From: Paraescarpia echinospica
Lineage: Eukaryota; Annelida; Polychaeta; Sabellida; Siboglinidae
Assembly: GCA_020002185.1 (NCBI GenBank)
Contig: JAHLWY010000259.1
Span: 1 to 64,000 of the forward strand
DNA: 64,000 nucleotides
Reading direction: 5' to 3'
Below the pieces are notes generated by a model, which was not told the origin of the DNA, did not search any database, and worked only from the letters and a program-made list of their open reading frames with translations. Below are positions 32,961 to 41,699 of this stretch, in pieces. Made by a program: the position numbers and the translations under genes. How positions within the stretch are numbered: position 1 is the stretch's first letter; each line of letters begins with the position of its first letter.

Positions 32961-33254
32961 ATGGCATATTAAAGGTCCTCAACCAATTCGTTTGCCCATC
33001 GCCAATCCGGTTCTTTTAGGTCCAGATGTGTAATGTGTGAATAGTTTAACTAGTGTGCACAGTCGGTTTAATAAAAAATGCATACTTGTTTTTTAATCTT
33101 CAAAAAACAAGATTTGTCGTTACACCAGGTATAGCTGGCGAAAGCCAATTGCGCTGTCGACCTCCTGCACCATTTCGGTCACGTGCTTTACGCGAGATCG
33201 GCATCCCACGCATTCGAAAACAATAACAACATACACGTGCTTTGTTGTATCAAG

Positions 33255-33282
33255 ATGAAGATTCCAAAGTGGTTGTACGAAG
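33255..33282 (+). CDS. Putative first coding exon, unknown gene
   Basis: ATG at 33,255 begins MKIPKWLYE and is followed by a donor GTACGT at 33,283 (phase 1). Upstream, 33,130-33,250 is locally GC-richer, with CACGTG boxes (33,179-33,184 and 33,234-33,239) that could be part of a promoter. It joins in phase to 34,070. No family recognised. Confidence 0.4.
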
Positions 33283-34069
33283 GTACGTATACTACACTAT
33301 CGCAGTTAGCAACAAGAACGCGTAGCTGCGTATTAATTCAACGAGAATTGCAACTTGCGAATGTCAACAATCGACTCGAGGCAGTCTAACTCTAAGACTT
33401 AGTCTAAGACTGTCTAACTTCTAAGCCAGTCACCAGGTCCATGACCATATTATCAGCCAGAGATTCAGTCAGAGGCTGTGTCAACGAGCATAATATTTGA
33501 TATGCATTGTAATTTGTATTTGGTTACGTAGGATCTTGGTAATAAACTATGTTATTGCAACATTAAATGTAGAGAATAGATGACTTGAGGGTGCGAAATA
33601 ACAAATAACATTGGTTTGGCAATAGGCCCCTGTTGATCATGCAAATAACTTAGTCAGGGAGCATCCGTAATTTCGTGCAACAGAACGTCAAACATGGGAG
33701 TATTATATTGGTGATCATAATTATTAAAACAGTGTTTTGTGACGCTTATTTTGATACTATTACTGCAGAATGTTGTTGATTTGCATTGTAGTTTATGCAA
33801 AATAATTGAGATTTGTTATATTGACGACCATGATGGTGATGATGATTTTATTAAATATAAAAATGTAAACGTGTAAATACGTCAAATATAAATACAGTTA
33901 AAGTACACCATATATAAGTATTAAACAAGATAATGCTCGCACTTGTTTCCGTTGTGGTCCTTGGTGCCTGGCTATAGTTTATGTAATTGGTATCCTGTGA
34001 TACCTTTCAACTGACATATGCCAGCTATTCTTGTGTATTTACCAATATGTGTATATATTCTCACCACAG

Positions 34070-34241
34070 CAATATATGAATGCATAATACGTAACTTGAA
34101 TTATGATGTCGCTAGAGGCCACACTTGCAACCCAAGAATGGGAATGAGAGGAGGCAGAAGAGGAGCTAAGGCGGTCACCTGGGTCAAGCAGACACAGGGT
34201 GGATACATAGTCTGTGGGAGGCCCACATTTGATCAATCCAG
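34070..34241 (+). CDS. Second exon of the unknown plus-strand gene
   Basis: Acceptor TCTCACCACAG, donor CCAG/GTAATT. The codon G/CA joins to the previous exon. It reads AIYECIIRNLNYDVARGHTC, NPRMGMRGGRRGAKAVTWVK, QTQGGYIVCGRPTFDQS, leaving in phase 2. The glycine/arginine cluster (RMGMRGGRRGAK) is distinctive. I do not recognise the family. It lies within the large intron of the minus-strand gene. Confidence 0.5.
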
Positions 34242-34492
34242 GTAATTTCAAATTTATAACAATCAACCACATATAAGTTATCAAAAAATGTTAATGTGCA
34301 CATTTACATATATATTTGTTTTCATACACATTTTAATAATAACATCTTGGACGTGGAAAACTAAGTTGACTTCTGCACTTATATTATACCCACATACATA
34401 TTAATACACCTTTAAAAGTATTTAGCATACGGCGATGACTCAGAAATAAGTTTATAAAATAAATTTTTCATTTTTGAAGAAGGTAAACATAC

Positions 34493-34659
34493 TTTGAATA
34501 CTTGGCGAGTACTTTTAGCATCACAATAACACCTCTTTTGTAATTTCCAACATTCACCTTGACCATTCAACTTCAGGCAGAACCTTAAAATGTCAAACAT
34601 GAATATGTGTACTATTGTGTAGTAGTTACACATGGCAGACATTGACATGAATTTGTATA
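34493..34659 (-). CDS. Upstream exon of the CDK2AP-ended gene
   Basis: Acceptor TGTTTTGTTTTCAG before 34,659 and donor GTATGT after 34,493. It reads YKFMSMSAMCNYYTIVHIFM, FDILRFCLKLNGQGECWKLQ and KRCYCDAKSTRQVFK, leaving in phase 0, which matches the exon at 31,884. It is cysteine-containing and partly hydrophobic. No domain recognised. Still earlier exons must exist upstream (to the right); none was identified with confidence. Confidence 0.5.
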
Positions 34660-35296
34660 CTGAAAACAAAACAAAAAATATAAATGCTCTTTACTGATTA
34701 GCAGAATTCAAATCAGTCTATAATATTGACTAAGATCAGGCATCACTGTAATGAAATTGAATTTTTTTTAATTCATATAATGACAATGAACACATTATAA
34801 AAAAATAGTTAAATTTGTTCACTGTTTTGAAAAAGAGCACATTCTACTAACGTATGCATGCTGTATCAACCCACCCTCTCCCTCCTCCGGAACAACCCCG
34901 GTAAACACCGACTGTTCCTAAGATATCAACATGTATAGATGCAGCTGTAGTAGCACATTTCTTGCTGCCGTTTTTCTTGTGAAATGCTGCAGGTCACACA
35001 TGAAACATTATTTTATATTTACTGATTATGAGAATGAACATTCCATAATTATTTACTACCAACACTACAATAATACCTGTTTTTGTTTACTGAATATATG
35101 CTTTTCTTTACAGGAGATTGGACTAGTGTGCTTAGTATCACTAGTTCTCCAAGTTAATATGGCATACTGGGCAGCTGTATTTGTCCAGGATCTCGGACTA
35201 GATTCTATCGCCATGCAGCATGCTGCATATTAATGGTTTGTCATGTGAATGTCCACCGACTGATCCCAATTGTGTCGTGTGTTGCATCCGTGACAG

Positions 35297-35333
35297 ATTC
35301 CCCAGTGCCGATGGAGTGTACACTGGCTTCCAG
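35297..35333 (+). CDS. 37-nt exon of the unknown plus-strand gene
   Basis: Acceptor CCGTGACAG and donor CAG/GTCAGT. With the two bases carried over it encodes exactly RFPSADGVYTGFQ and leaves in phase 0. The exact phase fit for such a short exon is the evidence. An alternative exon at ~35,114 (EIGLVCLVSLVLQVNMAYWA, hydrophobic) has a good acceptor but closes after ~39 codons. The 3' end of this gene is unresolved. Confidence 0.35.
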
Positions 35334-35355
35334 GTCAGTCAGTTAGCTTAACTGA

Positions 35356-35550
35356 CTAAAAACCAATGTAGAATGCAGGTTGCTCGACATACGAATATGG
35401 TGACGCCTGACTAGCTCGTGAGACAGGTTCAGTGTCGAGCATTCTTCGGTGAACTACATCGGTTTTGATATCGATGACATCACTGTATGTGTTTTCTGTC
35501 TTCGATGGTACTGCATACCAGCCTCCTGACATTTTGCTGTACATCCGCAT
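35356..35550 (-). CDS. Possible terminal exon, minus strand
   Basis: Open frame preceded by a weak AG (GGTATAGGTAG) and ending in a stop at 35,356. It reads SKMSGGWYAVPSKTENTYSD, VIDIKTDVVHRRMLDTEPVS and ending SPYSYVEQPAFYIGF. Tyrosine-containing, polar, tail-like sequence as in cytoplasmic ends of membrane proteins; no family assigned and no partner exon found. Confidence 0.25.
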   Translation of the reverse strand: MRMYSKMSGGWYAVPSKTENTYSDVIDIKTDVVHRRMLDTEPVSRASQASPYSYVEQPAFYIGF

Positions 35551-36311
35551 CTACCTATACCGGAGACAAAGTGACAATTAGCATGGCTCTGACATGTATT
35601 ATATTTTATATGTGATGACACATTTATCAAAAGTCAATAATACACGGTATTTGTATTCAATTCAACTTTAACTTTTAGCAGTGTCTATGACAAAATACAT
35701 CAATTATCCAGCATTGTTACAATGGTAGGGTTTCATTGTCTTTGTGTTGCTGATAGTCAGTGGCAGCCAGCTGAGTTCTTGCAACGCACACCAGGTACTT
35801 GTTATGTACAACAACACAAGTTTGTGATGAAGTAATGGTATTGAAAGCCTTTTCACATTTTGCAACAACAATCTGTTGATACACTGACAGCAGCATTTTA
35901 CTTGTTTAAGTTCTCTATGTATCATGAGGATTGTTATACTTTTCATGCCACGTTTCATATTTCTAAATTATTCTTTTTTATCACTGGTTTATATTTTCAC
36001 AAATAATTTACATTACATTTTCACTTTGCATGATGATTATAGACCTGTACTGATATGGTGTAGTATCCAGTCCTCGGGATTGCTCAAAGCGCTTTAAACT
36101 TTAATCCCTGGCAGACCTGTTAATTCGAACACCATCTCGACTTATGTGGGAAGCATTCAGCCACACTGAAATTAATATGCGAAGACTATTCGTACAAAAA
36201 TATTGCGGTCTGTAGCCGGTACTCTTCATACAACTGAGTAAACCTGAGCAATGTAGCATGTAGTGATTGTACATGTAATTCTCAGTCACATGGCGATGAC
36301 CCTGACTAGTC
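35551..36311. other. No gene seen
   Basis: AT-rich. A possible short exon with a good donor (CACACCAG/GTACTT) near 35,760-35,790 has no consistent partner. Confidence 0.35.
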
Positions 36312-36800
36312 TAGTCACTATTATTTGCGAGTTGTAAACATACATACCAAGCATTGCATAAACTACAAAATTTTCGAATTTTCTAATCATTGATGTTTTT
36401 TTAACAAAGAACCATAAATTATGATTCTTTGTTAAAAAAACAATTATGATTCATAATAGTTCATTTGTTCAACTAAACATCTTCCTAAGTAATTTGTTCT
36501 CATTGGTTTACATTTTATGGGCATGCGATATTAAAAATTGTTGTTAATACACATAATTGTTTAGTCACTAATTTTGTGAGTTGTAAACATACAAGGCATG
36601 TATAAACTACAACTAGCATTTGACATCACGTGTACTAGTGTTGTTTTTTGTAACAAAGAATCTTGATAAAAGTATCTGTTTGTTTTTTATATATACCTGA
36701 CATTTTTTCAACCTCTTCCTAATTTGTGTTTCTATTGTTGTTTTGCATTTTATGTGCATGTGATATTAAAAAGTATTACATTATACACATCAAGTGCAGT
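36312..36800. repeat. 250-bp tandem duplication with a long hairpin
   Basis: TAGTCACTA...GAGTTGTAAACATAC at 36,312 recurs at 36,562. The order of later phrases (CATGTATAAACTACAA, AACAAAGAA, TTCCTAA..AATTTGT, TTTATG.GCATG.GATATTAAAAA) is the same in both copies. Within copy 1, TTTTTTTAACAAAGAA (36,396-36,411) and its exact complement (36,425-36,440) form a perfect 16-bp hairpin that is not preserved in copy 2. Confidence 0.8.
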
Positions 36801-36990
36801 GATTGTACCTGTAGTTGTATTGTACTTTTCATTATTTTGTAGTCAATCTCATCAAATAGTTTCAATAAAATGTTTTTACTTTACATTGTCTTTACTTCAA
36901 TTCACATGCATTTCTAACAACAATATGCAATTTAACGAGGACACACATTACTGCAAAATCCTCATGCAGACAAACAAAACTATCACATAC

Positions 36991-37249
36991 GGGGGTGGAT
37001 CCAGAAATCGAGTATAGGAGGCACAAAAACCTCCACTGGCGGCCAAACCAAATGGTGTAGTCTAAATTTTGTCGCTACCACGCTGCCATAACATCACCTG
37101 CTCCACTGGAATGGTGATATTGGAAGACGCCATAACTTCTGCTTATTATTATCACCAGTTGCGTGGGCCCATTATAAAAGATTTGCAGACACGCCAAATT
37201 CTTATGGTCTAGGGGGGCACCTGTCCCCAGGCCCGCCTGGATCCGCCTA
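36991..37249. mobile_element. 259-bp hAT-like MITE with near-perfect TSD
   Basis: Left end GGGGGTGGATCCAG and right end CTGGATCCGCCTA are inverted over the GGATCCAG core. The flanking octamers TCACATAC (36,983-36,990) and TGACATAC (37,250-37,257) agree at seven of eight positions. Size and 8-bp duplication fit a non-autonomous hAT-type element. A related end may lie at ~2,200. Confidence 0.8.
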
Positions 37250-37292
37250 TGACATACTTGTTTATTGCTTGTATTTATAATTTTGATAACAG

Positions 37293-37353
37293 GTTTGGTG
37301 ACAGAGTAACCACATTTGATAACACTCGTTTACCTGAAGGTGAAGAGCTTTGA
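37293..37353 (+). CDS. Possible short terminal exon
   Basis: After an acceptor-like TTTTGATAACAG, the frame reads FGDRVTTFDNTRLPEGEEL and then TGA. It has a natural-looking protein composition but its entry phase (2) does not match the exon at 35,333, so it is not assigned to that gene. An intermediate exon may be missing. Confidence 0.25.
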
Positions 37354-37884
37354 AGCATACATTTGTATGTGGTGTCGACACACCTCAAGTTCTGAAAATA
37401 TAGTACATGTATTAATAATCAGCACTGATTGTTTCTAACAATAATCATTTTAATGTACTTGCAAAAGTTGCAATGCAATGAATGACCGCCTGCCAAATGC
37501 AACCAATGCCAACGGTCAAGAGCTATCCACATAATATATACATATATATGTCTACTGAGAAAGCAAAGCAAAATCCAGTCAACGTGGACGAGAAATTGCA
37601 AGATCTTCGTGAAAGCGAACGGTCCTGCGGACAGTGCCAAGATTCGACTCGTTAAGTGCATGGACGATTTCCGCGACTTTGATGTCCGACTCCACCGGCG
37701 AAATGAACTTTACGTCTACGACTATGTGGTTTTTGTTGTTGTTGTGCAACTTCTATACTAGTTTTGCACACTGCGTGACTCTGTCTTTGGTGTCTGATTC
37801 CACCGAAATTAACTCTACGACCCGGCTGTTTTTGTTGATGTTGTCCATCCACTGTATTACAGTTGTACACTGTGTGTTTGTTCT
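37354..37884. other. Flank of the retrotransposon with a ~107-bp duplication
   Basis: No confirmed gene. TGTC(C/T)GA(C/T)TCCACCG at 37,684 recurs at 37,791. On the minus strand both copies read VVxxxFIS-VESD-K-like phrases (VVELISVESDTKD; VVDVKFISPVESDIK), followed by VHALNESNLGTVRRTVRFHE, which looks protein-like. No family recognised, and there are stops between. Confidence 0.3.
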
Positions 37885-37963
37885 TCTGTATCTGTATCTG
37901 TATTTTGACTGGCAAAATGTCCTATGGACACATCACGCCAGTGCGCATGGTGGCTCTTATGGA

Positions 37964-40900
37964 TTAATTTTTTACATGTTGGGCTAGGCTAATCTGGAAT
38001 GAATTCAGTGACGTACTTGATACAATGCTTGGAGGTAGAGAATTCCACTCTTTTATTGTGACTGGGAAAAAGCTGTTTCCAAATATGTTTGTCGAGTGCC
38101 TGATTTGTACTAACTGTTTATTATGTTTACGTGAGCATCTGGTGTTGCGTTTGGTGTATTGATCTAGTGGGATATCTATGAGGTTATGTTCCATTTTATA
38201 TAATATGCTAAGTCTTTGGGTTTTTCTTCGTGATTGGAGGGTGTCCCACTGGAGATCTTTAAGGAGTTGTGTTACCGTTCCAGGCTCTCTAGAATAGTTG
38301 TTCTTACAAAATCTGGCGGCTTGTCTCTGGGTTCTTTCTATGAGTTTGATATTTCTTAGGCAATGTGGATCCCATGATGCTGACGCATATTCAAGTATGG
38401 GGCGGACAAGGGTTGTGTAGGCTATGGACTTGATTTGGGTTGGGCATTTATTTAAATTTCTTCTAATCATTCCCAATGTCTGTTGTGCTTTTTTTGTGAC
38501 CGAGTTGCTTTGTATTGTCCAATTTAATGTATTTGATATATGTATGCCAAGATAACAGTGTGATTCAACAGATTTAAGTTGTTGTCCGCAGAATGTGTAG
38601 AGATTTGGTGTCGGTTTTCTTGAGGCTATTGTCATTGTATAACATTTAGTGGGGTTGAATTTCATAAGCCACGTGTGTTGCCATTTCTCAAGTTTGAGCA
38701 GATCGTTTTGGAGGACAGATGTGTCTTGGTCAGTTTTAATCGGTGAATATAACAGGCAGTCGTCTGCAAAAAGGCGAACAGTTGAGGAAAGATTGTCTGG
38801 CAGGTCATTTATGTAAAGTAGGAAAAGTAGGGGCCCCAGTACTGTGCCCTGTGGTACCCCAGAAATGACTTGAGTTGATGTTGACTTAGATCCATTTATA
38901 ACGACCTGTTGAGTTCTTCCTGTAAGGAAGCTATTTATCCATGATGATATTGGGCCTGTGATGCCATAGTGTTTGAGTTTGTGGATTAATCTTTTATGTG
39001 GAACTTTATCGAATGCTTTGGTGAAGTCAAGGATGGCCATGTCTACAGATTTCTTCTCATCAAGTGATTTGCTTATGTCATGGATTGTTTGAATTAATTG
39101 TGTTTCAGTTGATCTTTTGGCACGGAAGCCATGTTGGTGGTCAGTTAGAATGTGGTGCTGTTCAAGATGTTTCATAATGTGACTATGTATGATGTGTTCA
39201 AGAAGTTTAGAAACCACAGGTGTTAAGGATATTGGTCTGTAGTTAGATGTTTCTGCTCTACTTCCTTTCTTAAACATTGCTGTTACATTGGCTTCTTTCC
39301 AGGTATTGGGGACTTGTCCAGAGTCAACAGATGATTGGAAAATGTCATGTATTACTGGTGCTAGATGAGAGGCATATCTGTTTAAGAACCATGGTGGAAT
39401 GCCATCTGGTCCTTGCGATTTAGAAATGTTAATTTTGGAAAGTTGATCAAGTACTCCTTTAAGTGTAATTGTTAGTTTGGGGATTTCTCCATGTGGACTT
39501 CTGGCCATATCTGGTAGGGTGGAATTTCCTTCGTGTGTGAAGACACTTTGGAACTGATTGTTTAAGGCTTCTGCTTTATGTTTGTCGTCGCTAATGATGT
39601 TACCAGCAATGTTAAGGTCCCCAATACCCTGGTTATCCTGTCTAAGTTTAGAAATGAAGCTCCAAAATGATTTAGGTTTCTCTGTTATTGTTGTTGTCAG
39701 GAATTGACTTATGTAGGATAGTCTAGCAGAACGAAGGTGTTTATGCGTGTTTCTCCTGATGTCACAGAATTCTTTCCAGTCTTCTGGATGTCTAGTTCTT
39801 TTTGCTTTGTTATATAGCTGTTTCTTTATTTTGCACATTTTCTTTAAATCTTTATTGAACCAGGGAAGATTGTGTCTTGAAGTAGTAAGTCGGTGCGGTA
39901 CATATTGGTTCATAATGTTGATGATTTTCGTGGAAACAAGATTCCACTTGTCATTGACAGTCATGTTTTGGTTTTGAGAGAAGTATTCATGTGTAAAGTT
40001 TTCAAGAGATTTCTGGATGTTAATATTGTCGGCTTTATTTCTAATGAAGACTTTACGTTTTGGACGATGTTTGCGTTTGGGCGAAATGTTTACATCAATA
40101 ATGACTGTGCTATGGTCTGCTATTCCGTCTACTACATTTATCTTCTTTATTAACCCAGGTCTATTGGTGAAGACAAGATCTAAAATATTGTTGGCATTTC
40201 CCTGTCTGTGCGTGGGTTCCTTGACATGTTGGATCAGACCATGTTCCTCTGTAAGAGAGAGTAATTTATTGGCAGCAGCTGTACTGTATCCATTGTTAGT
40301 TGTGACTTGGTGAATTTCCCAATTGATGTTAGGGAGGTTGAAATCGCCAGTAATGATGACATTATGTGTGTTGATCTTGTTACCTAATTTAGAAAGGGCT
40401 AGGTCTAGTTCTTCGATTTGAGTTCCATGAGAGTCATTTGGGGGACGATAGAGGGTACACATGATTATTGGTTTCATTCCTGTTATCTGGGTTTCAGTCC
40501 AAATGCTCTCACTGTTAGTGTCTAGGTCTGGTAGGTGGCTTGTTATGAGGTCATCTTTTGATATTTGAAATACCCCCCCTCCAGTAGTGTCTGTTTCTCT
40601 GTCCTTTCTAAAGACGTTAAAGTTGCTTGGGAATATTTCTCCATTTTTTATTGAGGGATCTAACCATGATTCAGTGCCACAGATGATGTCTGGGTTATGC
40701 AGATTGTTTAGTGCTTCGATGTCTGAGGCTTTCTTTTTAACGCTTTGGCAGTTTATGAGGATGCATCTGAAGTTTGGTCTCTTTTTTGGTCTATATGCTT
40801 TCTTGCTATTAGTTGTATTGTTGTTGGTGGTTTCGTTTAGGTTATGACAGTTACTGTCCAGTGGATAAAAGGGATTTGCCGTTGGGATTTCTGTATCTCT

Positions 40901-41563
40901 GAAGAAAGAATTTGTGAAGTTGAAGTTGTTGCATTCGGGGCAGGCCCACGAACATGAGGAATTTATTAATCGTTTGTATTCATTGTCATCTATTGCACAG
41001 CATTGTGAGTGGATCCAGTTTAGGCAGTGGTCGCACTGAATTGCTTTATGGTCATTTAGGACATCTCCATGGCAAATGCCACACGGTGCTGAGCAATTTG
41101 AACAGTGCCATGGTACATTTTGGTTTCTGTAAGTGTTGTTAAATTCTTGTCTGGATATCCTGGCGCATTTGATGTGTGTGGATTTATTACAATCATTACA
41201 AGTTAGGATGAGTGCATTAGACCTTAGTGATTTCTTACATGAGTGACATTTAGAGGGGCCTGGATTTAGTTGAACATCTCCTGAGAGCATGATGCATAGA
41301 AGAATGGAGAATTTTGTTGTTGTCCTGGGTTTATACGGTAGAGGAGTGATCAGTAATCCAGTGGAGGTGCTGGATTTGAGACATTTCAATTGGGCTATGG
41401 TTTTCCATATGGGACTATAAATGTAGTAGGACGTGACAGAATGGATGTCTTGTCTAGCTTTGGCGTTGACATAGGTCTCGTTTGTGTTGCTCTGGAAACT
41501 CTCCAATTTTGTTAAATTGGGATCATTTAAAAACCTAAAAGTTATCTGCAGACATAAAATCAT
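37964..41563 (-). CDS. Retrotransposon polyprotein: 2A-like peptide, PHD fingers, AP endonuclease, reverse transcriptase
   Basis: 1199 codons without interruption. Residues ~1-83 are a leader. Residues 84-103 end in GDVQLNPGP, a 2A-like ribosome-skipping motif. Residues 106-157 (KCHSCKK...C..C...H..C...WHCSNC) and 161-211 (CGICHGD...CDHC..WIHSQC...CPEC) are two PHD-type zinc-binding modules. Residues ~265-492 are an AP-type endonuclease with N271 (INCQS), E298 (TESW), GDFN at 406-409 and ADHS at 482-485; it nicks target DNA to prime reverse transcription. Residues ~745-1010 are the reverse transcriptase with YRPISL (775-780), LDFTKAFD (845-852, motif A), GVPQGTVLGP (902-911, motif B) and FADD (932-935, motif C). 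The C terminus (FFPVTIKEWNSLP) is typical of the CR1/L2 group. All catalytic residues I can identify are present. The start could also be an internal Met near residue 92, but that would remove part of the 2A motif. Confidence 0.93.
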   Translation of the reverse strand: MILCLQITFRFLNDPNLTKLESFQSNTNETYVNAKARQDIHSVTSYYIYSPIWKTIAQLKCLKSSTSTGLLITPLPYKPRTTTKFSILLCIMLSGDVQLNPGPSKCHSCKKSLRSNALILTCNDCNKSTHIKCARISRQEFNNTYRNQNVPWHCSNCSAPCGICHGDVLNDHKAIQCDHCLNWIHSQCCAIDDNEYKRLINSSCSWACPECNNFNFTNSFFRDTEIPTANPFYPLDSNCHNLNETTNNNTTNSKKAYRPKKRPNFRCILINCQSVKKKASDIEALNNLHNPDIICGTESWLDPSIKNGEIFPSNFNVFRKDRETDTTGGGVFQISKDDLITSHLPDLDTNSESIWTETQITGMKPIIMCTLYRPPNDSHGTQIEELDLALSKLGNKINTHNVIITGDFNLPNINWEIHQVTTNNGYSTAAANKLLSLTEEHGLIQHVKEPTHRQGNANNILDLVFTNRPGLIKKINVVDGIADHSTVIIDVNISPKRKHRPKRKVFIRNKADNINIQKSLENFTHEYFSQNQNMTVNDKWNLVSTKIINIMNQYVPHRLTTSRHNLPWFNKDLKKMCKIKKQLYNKAKRTRHPEDWKEFCDIRRNTHKHLRSARLSYISQFLTTTITEKPKSFWSFISKLRQDNQGIGDLNIAGNIISDDKHKAEALNNQFQSVFTHEGNSTLPDMARSPHGEIPKLTITLKGVLDQLSKINISKSQGPDGIPPWFLNRYASHLAPVIHDIFQSSVDSGQVPNTWKEANVTAMFKKGSRAETSNYRPISLTPVVSKLLEHIIHSHIMKHLEQHHILTDHQHGFRAKRSTETQLIQTIHDISKSLDEKKSVDMAILDFTKAFDKVPHKRLIHKLKHYGITGPISSWINSFLTGRTQQVVINGSKSTSTQVISGVPQGTVLGPLLFLLYINDLPDNLSSTVRLFADDCLLYSPIKTDQDTSVLQNDLLKLEKWQHTWLMKFNPTKCYTMTIASRKPTPNLYTFCGQQLKSVESHCYLGIHISNTLNWTIQSNSVTKKAQQTLGMIRRNLNKCPTQIKSIAYTTLVRPILEYASASWDPHCLRNIKLIERTQRQAARFCKNNYSREPGTVTQLLKDLQWDTLQSRRKTQRLSILYKMEHNLIDIPLDQYTKRNTRCSRKHNKQLVQIRHSTNIFGNSFFPVTIKEWNSLPPSIVSSTSLNSFQISLAQHVKN
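41255..41314 (-). other. 2A-like ribosome-skipping motif
   Basis: Residues 84-103 of the 1199-aa frame end in GDVQLNPGP. The consensus for 2A peptides is D-V/I-E-x-N-P-G-P; here D96, V97, N100, P101, G102 and P103 are kept and the E is replaced by Q98. The hydrophobic ILLCIML stretch before it matches the usual upstream helix. Skipping would separate the ~102-residue leader from the zinc-finger/EN/RT protein between G102 and P103 (nucleotides 41,258/41,257). 2A-like sequences at this position are known from non-LTR elements of sea urchins, molluscs and lancelets. Confidence 0.8.
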
Positions 41564-41699
41564 GAACAGGGTACATCTAAAAGTGTATCTTGTAGAGGTA
41601 TGTTATTGATAACAATGGTCAAAACTGTATATTACTTTATTATAGCAAACATTGCTTTGCTGTTTCTATTTCATTTAATACCTACTATCTACCATTTAC

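Larger units (their letters stand above)
37885..41600 (-). mobile_element. Full-length-looking CR1/L2-type non-LTR retrotransposon
   Basis: Minus-strand element. The coding region (37,964-41,563) is followed by ~75 nt of 3' UTR and a terminal short tandem repeat (about three ATACAG units, plus-strand 37,890-37,912), as expected for CR1/L2-group 3' ends. The 5' UTR boundary is unclear; at most ~130 nt separates its start codon from that of the next element. Long uninterrupted coding suggests a young copy. Confidence 0.85.

Noticed and set aside
35114..35233. Hydrophobic exon EIGLVCLVSLVLQVNMAYWA as part of the unknown plus-strand gene
   Set aside because: The acceptor is good but the phase carried from 34,241 would give an immediate stop, so the 35,297 exon fits better.
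39747..41142. Plus-strand open frames at 39,747-41,142
   Set aside because: They are antisense to the intact retrotransposon ORF and show no domain of their own.
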